A stretch of 9,092 nucleotides of DNA from an uncultured bacterium (GTDB lineage Bacteria > Cyanobacteriota > Vampirovibrionia > Gastranaerophilales > Gastranaerophilaceae), in the NCBI GenBank assembly GCA_900553845.1, contig USEW01000071.1, forward strand, positions 1-9,092, given 5' to 3'. Shown here in pieces: positions 1 through 5,291 of the stretch (positions within the stretch are counted from its first letter, which is position 1; each line of letters starts with the position of its first letter). The notes beneath the pieces are model-generated. The model saw nothing but the letters and a program-made list of their open reading frames with translations, did no database searches and was not told the origin of the DNA. Made by a program: the position numbers and the translations under genes.

Positions 1-1
1 T

Positions 2-1681
2 TATTTTTATCTAAAAGCACTTGATAATCATATACTAAATTCTGATAAACTATTCGGGCTTTTATTATCTTCACCGTTTGAACTTGATATAAAAGATTAC
101 AATAGACTTTTAATTGAAAATAGAATAAATCGTAAAGATTTTATAACAAATATGGAAATTTTGCTCAAAAAAGATAATGAGTTTGTTAATGAGCCAAAAA
201 TTAAGAAATTTTTAGATGTATTTAACTATTTAAGAGATTATTCATCAAAAAACGATTTACATGAAACAATAATTGAAATAATAAACCGAAGTGGCATTTT
301 AAAATATTATTTTGAATCAGATAAAAACAGAATGGAAAATATTTTATCAATAAAAAAAATTATTGATGAAGCAAAAGAACTAAAGGATTTAAACCCGACA
401 GTAAATATAAATGATTTTGTCAGATACTTTGATGATGCTTTAAATAATGAAATAGATATAACAATTGACAAAAATAATATGGTACAGAATGCTGTTCAGC
501 TTATAACTTATCATGGTTCAAAGGGCCGTGAGTTTGAATATGTTTATTTGCCAAATCTGGTTTCGTCATCTTGGGAAGATTTTCGACGTAACGGTGATTA
601 TAAGTACATAACAGATGAGGTGCTTGAGCCGTTATATGAGCAAGAAAAAAAAGATTCTGAATTGTTGAAACTTCTTTTTGTAGGAATAACACGTGCAAAA
701 TTTGGTTTAACACTTTCTTTTGCGTCAAGTAACAATGAAAAACCGCAAGAACTTACAAAATATTTAAATACAGCAATTGAACATAATTTTGATTTTGACA
801 CTTATCAAATTGATTATAACCGTGATTTATTTGAAAACGAATACTACAAATTTTTATCAAAAGATATTTATAATAATCAGAAAGCTTTTGAAAACGAAAT
901 AAAACAACGGGTTAGTAATATAATATTAAGTCCTACAAGACTAAATGACTATATATCTTGTCAAAAGAAATTTTTCTACTTAAAAGTTTTAAATATAGAC
1001 ATTCAACATGCAAACTGGGACAAGGCAAATTATGGTACCGCAGTTCATAATGTGCTTGAAAGAGCAGTAAATTTTGCTTTTCAAAATAATCACTATCCAA
1101 AATTTGAAGAAATGCTTGAATTGTTCAAATATAATATGGATAATAGCATTTTTACAACAATTGAAAAAAAAGAAATGTTTCTAAAACGTGGATGTGATTC
1201 ATTAAAAGATTATTATCCAAGATTTATCCAAACACCAATAAAATCAATAGCGTATGTTGAATACAGTTTTAATAATATAGATGTAAAAGGTAATTTTATT
1301 TCAGGTAAAATAGACCGTATTGAAAAAAATAAAGATGGTACATATGAACTGTATGATTACAAAACAGGAACACCAGTAAGCACAAAAAAAGTGGAAATAG
1401 GAGAATCACGTGAAGACTATTTTAATCAACTGTGCTTTTATAAATATGCATTTGAAAAAATGACAAATAAAAAAGTTTCAAAAGTTGGCTTGATTTATGT
1501 TGAAAACCACAGCAAAACAATATATAAAGAGCTGACAGCTAACGATATGAATTATATCGAAAATTTAATTGTAAAAGCATATGATGATATAAAAAATTTG
1601 CAATTTAATGAAAGTGCAAAATCAAAAGACACCTGCAAATACTGTGCATATCAGCATTTGTGTAAACTTGAAATAATATAA
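2..1681 (+). CDS. UvrD-type helicase fused to PD-(D/E)XK nuclease, C-terminal part (5' partial)
   Basis: The frame is open from base 2, so the gene starts upstream; the ATG at 152 is internal. About 559 residues are visible. Superfamily 1 helicase motifs come first: a motif V-like block 'LITYHGSKGREFEY' (about 500-541) and motif VI 'LLFVGITRAK' (671-700). Walker A and B would lie outside the window. A RecB/Cas4-like nuclease follows: 'SPTRLNDY' and a Cys (codon 959-961), 'GTAVHNVLERA' with the conserved His (1046-1048), 'GKIDRI' with Asp (1313-1315), 'YDYKTG' with Asp and Lys (1355-1363), and the 'QLCFYKYAF' Q-motif. The C-terminus has CxxC...C (codons 1634, 1643, 1661), which with the first Cys matches the four-cysteine 4Fe-4S layout of AddB, AdnA and Cas4. 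Known relatives unwind and resect DNA ends in recombinational repair in the cytoplasm. The order helicase then Fe-S nuclease resembles AdnA/AdnB more than AddA, which lacks the cluster. The exact subfamily and any partner subunit are not visible here. Confidence 0.9.
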   Translation, partial: YFYLKALDNHILNSDKLFGLLLSSPFELDIKDYNRLLIENRINRKDFITNMEILLKKDNEFVNEPKIKKFLDVFNYLRDYSSKNDLHETIIEIINRSGILKYYFESDKNRMENILSIKKIIDEAKELKDLNPTVNINDFVRYFDDALNNEIDITIDKNNMVQNAVQLITYHGSKGREFEYVYLPNLVSSSWEDFRRNGDYKYITDEVLEPLYEQEKKDSELLKLLFVGITRAKFGLTLSFASSNNEKPQELTKYLNTAIEHNFDFDTYQIDYNRDLFENEYYKFLSKDIYNNQKAFENEIKQRVSNIILSPTRLNDYISCQKKFFYLKVLNIDIQHANWDKANYGTAVHNVLERAVNFAFQNNHYPKFEEMLELFKYNMDNSIFTTIEKKEMFLKRGCDSLKDYYPRFIQTPIKSIAYVEYSFNNIDVKGNFISGKIDRIEKNKDGTYELYDYKTGTPVSTKKVEIGESREDYFNQLCFYKYAFEKMTNKKVSKVGLIYVENHSKTIYKELTANDMNYIENLIVKAYDDIKNLQFNESAKSKDTCKYCAYQHLCKLEII

Positions 1682-1785
1682 GTTCTGTTGGTTGGACTTT
1701 TTTAACTACTTCGCTTTATACTCGGAAGTTGGGTCGCTTACTCGACTAAAGCTTTGCACAGCTTACGCTTTTTTTCGCTCCTGTG

Positions 1786-1804
1786 GAGTTTTCGAAGAAA
1801 ACTC
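1786..1804. terminator. Perfect 8-bp hairpin in intergenic array
   Basis: GAGTTTTC (1786-1793), loop GAA, GAAAACTC (1797-1804) is a perfect stem-loop about 105 bases after the helicase stop codon. There is no long T-run directly after it on either strand, so a terminator role is possible but not shown. It may simply be a structural element of the first repeat unit. Confidence 0.4.
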
Positions 1805-1814
1805 TTACGTCGCC

Positions 1815-1881
1815 CATTAACTGCTGCAAACAAATCAAAAACTGAGCCGTTTTGGATTTGTTTTTCACACGGCTTACGCTT
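1815..1881. repeat. 67-bp direct repeat, copy 1, with hairpin
   Basis: Matches 1939-2005 at 62 of 67 positions. It contains an inverted repeat at 1828-1863: AAACAAATC pairs with GATTTGTTT (9 bp), then one mismatch, then AAAAC pairs with GTTTT (5 bp) around the loop TGAGCC. A T5 run lies at 1861-1865 at the end of the right arm. Read on the plus strand this resembles a weak intrinsic terminator for the helicase gene. Confidence 0.8.
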
Positions 1882-1938
1882 ATTTCCCGCCTGAGGCATG
1901 CCGTCTTCACATCCATGAAGCCGTCTAGCCACGGCGGT

Positions 1939-2005
1939 CATTAACTACTGCAAACAAATCAAAAACTGAACCGTTTTAGATTTGTTTTTCACACAGCTTA
2001 CACTT
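1939..2005. repeat. 67-bp direct repeat, copy 2, overlapping the channel gene stop
   Basis: Differs from copy 1 at five positions, each G in copy 1 and A in copy 2. The hairpin is at 1952-1987 (9 bp, an A-A mismatch, 5 bp, loop TGAACC) with T5 at 1985-1989. The right end covers the stop codon and last codons of the minus-strand outer-membrane-factor gene (stop at 1998-2000). On the minus strand the hairpin begins just past that stop, where a terminator would be expected, although its minus-strand T tail is only three bases. Confidence 0.8.
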
Positions 2006-3422
2006 TGCCGCCAAGAGCTTTATATAAGCTTATTTCACTAGCAAGGACATCTATTTTACTAGTTACAACAAGTTTATTGACTGAAAGCAAAACTTCTTCT
2101 TTTTGCAAAACATCAAGTTTGGATATAATCCCTTCATTATACTTATTTTTTGTAAATGTAAAGTCTTTTTGTTCCATGTTGTACGTCAAAGTATTTTTTT
2201 CAAATTTTTGATTATCAAGTTTTAGCGAGCATAAAGCATCATTAACTTCCTGAATAGCAACAAGATTTGTTTTATAATAACTTTCAAGAGTTTGTTCATA
2301 AATATTTTTGTTTAGTTTTAAATTAGCAATTTTTCGTCCGCCTGAAAATAAAGAAACCATACCTGATCCAACAAGCCCTGCTATAGTAGATCTCCAGTCC
2401 ATATTTGAATACATTGAGCCAGTCTGGAATCCTAACAAACCTATAACATTAAATGAAGGCAAAAATTCTTTTTTTGCAATTTTAACGTCAATGCCTGCTT
2501 TTTCAACATTTTTTTCAGCTTTTAAATAGTCAGGACGATTTTCGATAACATCACTAGCAATAAATTCAGGTATTTTATGATTAGCTTTTAACTTGTCATA
2601 ACTTATACGTTTAAATTCGCTTATATTTTCAGGACTCTCGCCGATTAAAACAGCAAATGAATTTAAAGCAAGCTGATGTGATTTCTTTAAATCAATTAAA
2701 TCAACCGTTGAGTTTATGTAAGCTTTCTGGGCATTAACTAAGTCAGATGTTGAACTTAATCCCTCATCATGACTTATTTTCATCAAATCATAAATATTTT
2801 TACGTTTCTTTATTATTTCATTTTGAAGCAATATTAATTTATCAAGTTTGACAATATTAAAATAATAGGTTCCAACTTGTGATATTATGGCTAAATAAGC
2901 AGATTGTTTATCATAAAGTGACATCTCATAAGATTTTTTAGCACTTTTTGTTTTATCATGGTTTTTTAAAAATAAATCAATTTCATAATTTGCAATAATT
3001 GGTATTGAAAAAATACCGTTAAATTTTGTTGAATCCGGCAATTTTATGCTGCCCGGTGACACACCTGCACTCAATGATGGTAATTCATTAGCAAATTGGA
3101 CTTTCATTTGTTGATATGATTGTTCAACTTTAAGTGCAGCTATTTTTAAATCACGGTTATTTGATAATGCTTTTTGTATATAACCGCTTAGATACTCATC
3201 GTTATAGTTATTCCAGAAATCTATATTTAATGAAAACATATTATTTTCATTTTTATTTATGTTTTTTTTATGGAAAAAAGTTTTCTTTTCTTTAGCTATG
3301 CCCGTTTTAATTACACTTTTATTTGTTTTCTCTTGAGAAGAACATAATAAAGGACAAAAATTTAATTGTATAAAACATAATAAAATAATAGAAGATAATT
3401 TTTTTTTCATATTTGTGACCAT
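1998..3422 (-). CDS. TolC/OprM/NodT-like outer-membrane efflux channel
   Basis: A 474-residue protein of the outer-membrane-factor family, trimeric channels that carry pumped substrates across the outer membrane. Residues 1-30 form a signal peptide: basic MKKK at 5-8, then a hydrophobic core 'SIILLCFIQL'. The family's internal duplication is visible: 'NNRDLKIAALKVEQ...ELPSLSAG' (about 88-120) and 'ENRPDYLKAE...FLPSFNVIG' (294-328). 'SLFSGGRKIANL' (357-368) and the ending 'LYKALGGKV' are typical of OprM/NodT-like members. The long alpha-helical hairpins would be around 150-260 and 370-465. The start at 3422 is chosen for the AAGGA at 3426-3430, with a short spacer; Met5 is the alternative. The gene is transcribed divergently from marR-emrA-emrB, so it most likely supplies their outer-membrane component. 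No proper lipobox is present, unlike many OprM/NodT lipoproteins. The stop codon lies inside a 67-bp repeat. Confidence 0.9.
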   Translation of the reverse strand: MVTNMKKKLSSIILLCFIQLNFCPLLCSSQEKTNKSVIKTGIAKEKKTFFHKKNINKNENNMFSLNIDFWNNYNDEYLSGYIQKALSNNRDLKIAALKVEQSYQQMKVQFANELPSLSAGVSPGSIKLPDSTKFNGIFSIPIIANYEIDLFLKNHDKTKSAKKSYEMSLYDKQSAYLAIISQVGTYYFNIVKLDKLILLQNEIIKKRKNIYDLMKISHDEGLSSTSDLVNAQKAYINSTVDLIDLKKSHQLALNSFAVLIGESPENISEFKRISYDKLKANHKIPEFIASDVIENRPDYLKAEKNVEKAGIDVKIAKKEFLPSFNVIGLLGFQTGSMYSNMDWRSTIAGLVGSGMVSLFSGGRKIANLKLNKNIYEQTLESYYKTNLVAIQEVNDALCSLKLDNQKFEKNTLTYNMEQKDFTFTKNKYNEGIISKLDVLQKEEVLLSVNKLVVTSKIDVLASEISLYKALGGKV

Positions 3423-3461
3423 ATTTCCTTAATCCTCTCAATTAGTAAATGGCTTATGCTT

Positions 3462-3513
3462 TTTGTAACACAAGTTTCATGTTTTAAAAAATACATGTTG
3501 CATTTGTTACAAA
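3462..3513. promoter_or_regulatory. 52-bp dyad, candidate MarR operator
   Basis: Two nested inverted repeats share one centre (3487.5): TTTGTAACA (3462-3470) with TGTTACAAA (3505-3513), and CATGT (3478-3482) with ACATG (3493-3497). Each outer half is also locally palindromic: TTGTaacACAA on the left and TTTGTtACAAA on the right. It lies between divergent efflux genes and overlaps both candidate -35 boxes. MarR dimers bind palindromes of this size class. Operator function is inferred. Confidence 0.55.
3483..3512 (-). promoter_or_regulatory. Candidate promoter of the channel gene
   Basis: Reading the minus strand, TTGTAA (3512-3507) is followed after 18 bases by TTTAAA (3488-3483). This would start transcription near 3476, giving a leader of about 55 bases. 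The -10 match is only moderate (4 of 6). The box lies wholly inside the dyad, so a bound regulator would block it. Confidence 0.35.
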
Positions 3514-3531
3514 GATATGTTAGCATATAAC
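3504..3531 (+). promoter_or_regulatory. Candidate upstream promoter of marR-emrA-emrB
   Basis: TTGTTA (3504-3509), a 16-base spacer, then TATAAC (3526-3531) is a good sigma-70-like match. The -35 box lies in the right arm of the dyad. Transcription from about 3538 would carry a leader of roughly 310 bases through the 125-bp repeats. Confidence 0.45.
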
Positions 3532-3532
3532 A
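3515..3532. promoter_or_regulatory. Secondary palindrome over the -10 box
   Basis: Two overlapping inverted repeats lie next to the large dyad: ATATG-ttag-CATAT (3515-3528) and TGTTA-gcata-TAACA (3518-3532). They overlap the candidate -10 box at 3526-3531. A second regulator site is possible, but AT-rich promoter DNA makes short palindromes common. Confidence 0.3.
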
Positions 3533-3587
3533 AGAACAAAAGCAAGAGGTTGGATTTATTGTAAAAATAAGTCATGGGTTAAAAGGC

Positions 3588-3851
3588 CCGTTAGATAAAA
3601 CTAAAACAAAGAATTTGAAGAAAGATGGAATAATTGGATTTCAAAGTACAAATAATCCAAAGGTCACATACCACGTTGGCGGATGAAAGTGGATTATTGA
3701 ACGCGCGATAGCCCGTCATATAAAAACTAAAACAGTGTAAAGCGAAGAAGAAAGGAAAAATTGAGTTTTTGCGCAATAGATAATCAAAAGTCAATCCACG
3801 TTGGTGGATGAAAACGAATTATTGAACGCGCGATAGACTGTTAGATAAAAA
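3588..3851. repeat. Two 125-bp tandem units plus partial third, before marR
   Basis: Unit 1 is 3588-3712 and unit 2 is 3713-3837; the start of a third unit (3838-3851) runs to the marR ATG. Marker 'CYGTYAKATAAAA' occurs at 3588, 3713 and 3838. The best-conserved part is the 42 bases from CCACGTTGG (3671-3712 and 3796/3797-3837), with about five differences, including a GC-rich core 'ttgaacgcgcgatag'. The middles of the units are weakly alike. Unit 2 has a perfect small hairpin, ATCCAC-gttg-GTGGAT (3794-3809), broken by one mismatch in unit 1. Unit 1 also has TTGGATT/AATCCAA (3634-3660). Together with the dyad upstream this explains the 429-base gap; no credible gene was seen. Confidence 0.75.
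3697..3724 (+). promoter_or_regulatory. Promoter-like element inside the repeat junction
   Basis: TTGAAC (3697-3702), a 16-base spacer, then TATAAA (3719-3724) is the best sigma-70-like match in this gap and spans the junction of repeat units 1 and 2. It would start transcription near 3731, about 120 bases before marR. The equivalent at the next junction is TTGAAC (3822-3827) with GATAAA (3844-3849), which is too close to the marR ATG to give a full transcript. Confidence 0.45.
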
Positions 3852-4310
3852 ATGGAAAAAATAAAATTTACTGATACAATCTTTTATCGTATTGAAAAAA
3901 GTGCGAGATATATTAATTTAATGGGTAAAGAGTTTTTTGAAAAGGCAAATATTTGCTTAACAAATGATGAATTTCGCGCACTTGACTCTTTAATATATAA
4001 CCCGGGAATATGTCAGCGCGATCTTGCGCGTCTTATTTTAAGAGATAGGGTTTATACCGGTCGGATTTTAAACTCTCTTGAGTCAAAAGAGCTTATTAAA
4101 CGAACAATCGATACAAAAAATAATCGTCTTGTCCGTAAACCAAATTTAACAAAAAAAGGAATGGAAGTTTATGATAGTTGTCTTGAAAAACTTGAACCAA
4201 AAATGCAAAATGTATTTAAGAGGTTTTCTAAAGAGCAGATGGATGAATTAAAACAAATGCTTGATTTGTTTGAAAAGGCTATATCAAATGAGGTTGTTGT
4301 TGAAGTTTAA
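3852..4310 (+). CDS. MarR-family transcriptional regulator of the efflux genes
   Basis: A 152-residue protein of normal MarR length. These are homodimeric winged-helix DNA-binding repressors, usually released from DNA by small phenolic or drug ligands. The dimer helices are at about 5-35 and 110-145. The helix-turn-helix covers 'CQRDLARLILRDRVYTGRIL' (54-73), then 'LESKELIKR' and a wing ending in 'DTKNNRLVRKPNLTKKG' (87-103), which fits the family's D-x-R...LT-x-x-G pattern. No Shine-Dalgarno sequence precedes the ATG: the upstream bases are the start of a repeat unit. The next Met (24) would remove part of the dimer helix, so 3852 is kept. It is first in a run with emrA and emrB (23-base gap to the next gene), which suggests it represses this operon and probably the divergent channel gene, as EmrR does in E. 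coli. The direction of control is inferred. Confidence 0.9.
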   Translation: MEKIKFTDTIFYRIEKSARYINLMGKEFFEKANICLTNDEFRALDSLIYNPGICQRDLARLILRDRVYTGRILNSLESKELIKRTIDTKNNRLVRKPNLTKKGMEVYDSCLEKLEPKMQNVFKRFSKEQMDELKQMLDLFEKAISNEVVVEV

Positions 4311-4319
4311 TTTATAAAT

Positions 4320-4325
4320 AAAGGA
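4320..4325 (+). promoter_or_regulatory. Shine-Dalgarno site of the emrA-like gene
   Basis: AAAGGA lies 8 bases before the ATG at 4334 in the short gap after marR. It supports that start and contrasts with the missing site before marR. Confidence 0.7.
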
Positions 4326-4333
4326 TAAAACTT

Positions 4334-5287
4334 ATGAAAAAAATACCAAAAAAATTTTTAGTGATGTCACTTGCTATTATTTTATCAGTTTGTGGATTTG
4401 CTTTTTATCTACATTCAAGTCATTACCAACACACTGACGACGCTTATTTGGAAAGCCATATGGTGTCTGTTGCTCCCAAGGTGTCAGGTCAGATTATTGA
4501 AGTTTATATTGATGATAACGATAAAGTAAAAGCAGGCGATCTTGTTGCAAAGATTGACCCTGTTGATTATAAAGTTAGATACGAAGAACTAAATGCGCAG
4601 TATGAAAAAGCATTGCTTCAACAAAGTGTTGCTAAAGCTAATTTAAATGCTGCAAATTCCGAAATTGAACTTGCGCAAAAAGATTTAAACCGTTATAAAA
4701 AGTTATATGAAGCAGGTGCTGTTTCAAAACAAACACTTGACAGCCAGCAAACAAAATACGACTTGGCAGTTGCACGTCAGCATCAAGCGCAAAATGATGT
4801 TTTTTCAAATGCAAAAAATAAAGTTGCGGATGCTGATTTAAAACGTATTAAGGCGCAGAAAGACTTGGCAAAACTTAACTTAAGTTATACAAACATATAC
4901 GCACCGCAAGACGGTCATGTTACAAATAAACGTGTTGAAAAAGGTGCATATGTACAACAGGGTCAGTCATTATTTACTCTTGTTTCGGATGAAACCTGGG
5001 TTGTTGCAAATTTTAAAGAAAGTCAATTAGCTCATATGAAACCAGGCCAGGAAGTCGAAATAAAGATTGATACATTTGGTAATAAAATATTTAAAGGGAA
5101 AGTAGACAGTATACAAAAAGCATCAGGTGCAAAATCAAGCTTATTCCCTCCAGAGAATGCAGTTGGTTCATTTGTTAAAATAGTACAAAGAATACCTGTA
5201 AAGATTGTTTTTACTGAAAAAATAGATACAACAAAATATCAACTTGCAGCTGGAATGTCTTGTGTACCAAAGGTTAAAGTAAAATAA
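4334..5287 (+). CDS. emrA: EmrA-like HlyD-family membrane fusion protein (periplasmic adaptor)
   Basis: A 317-residue adaptor that links an inner-membrane MFS pump to an outer-membrane channel. It has a short cytoplasmic start, one membrane anchor (about 8-26), and then 'TDDAYLESHMVSVAPKVSG' (34-52), the classic start of the EmrA barrel and lipoyl domain. The lipoyl domain is split (about 44-75 and 185-215, 'YTNIYAPQDGHV') by an alpha-helical coiled-coil hairpin (about 80-182) rich in Ala, Gln and Lys. The beta-barrel carries 'TWVVANFKESQLAHMKPGQ' (221-239) and the signature 'FPPENAVGSF' with 'VKIVQRIPVKI' (271-291), both strongly EmrA-like. The hairpin is shorter than in E. coli EmrA (390 residues), which may affect how it reaches the channel. 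It is followed by the pump gene after only four bases. The gene symbol rests on family resemblance and operon context. Confidence 0.92.
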   Translation: MKKIPKKFLVMSLAIILSVCGFAFYLHSSHYQHTDDAYLESHMVSVAPKVSGQIIEVYIDDNDKVKAGDLVAKIDPVDYKVRYEELNAQYEKALLQQSVAKANLNAANSEIELAQKDLNRYKKLYEAGAVSKQTLDSQQTKYDLAVARQHQAQNDVFSNAKNKVADADLKRIKAQKDLAKLNLSYTNIYAPQDGHVTNKRVEKGAYVQQGQSLFTLVSDETWVVANFKESQLAHMKPGQEVEIKIDTFGNKIFKGKVDSIQKASGAKSSLFPPENAVGSFVKIVQRIPVKIVFTEKIDTTKYQLAAGMSCVPKVKVK

Positions 5288-5291
5288 GGTT

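Larger units (their letters stand above)
1702..2005. repeat. Degenerate three-unit intergenic repeat array
   Basis: This fills the 316-base gap between the helicase gene and the outer-membrane-factor gene. 'TTAACTRCT' starts units at 1702, 1817 and 1941. The 14-mer 'cacRgcttacRctt' recurs at 1757-1770, 1868-1881 and 1992-2005. Spacings are 115 and 124 for the first marker, 111 and 124 for the second. Unit 1 is the most diverged. The stretch looks richer in G+C than the flanking genes. I see no convincing protein here: the frames of successive units are shifted by the non-multiple-of-three spacing. Confidence 0.75.

Noticed and set aside
1738..1941. 67-residue minus-strand open frame in the intergenic repeat array
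   Set aside because: It is made of repeat DNA, and the two repeat copies fall in different frames (offset 124). The composition is Arg/Lys/Cys-rich with no family resemblance. Most likely an accidental open frame.
3333..3422. Lipoprotein signal in the channel protein
   Set aside because: The cysteines near residues 23 and 27 are preceded by Asn-Phe and Leu-Leu, which do not fit a lipobox; an ordinary signal peptide is the better reading.
3591..3794. 67-residue minus-strand open frame between the divergent genes
   Set aside because: It lies wholly in the 125-bp tandem units, and nothing in the protein is recognisable. The units have promoter-like features on the other strand.
3588..3851. Possible CRISPR array
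   Set aside because: Units are 125 bases with only two full copies and imperfect 42-base cores; there are no short identical repeats with equal-sized unique spacers and no cas genes.
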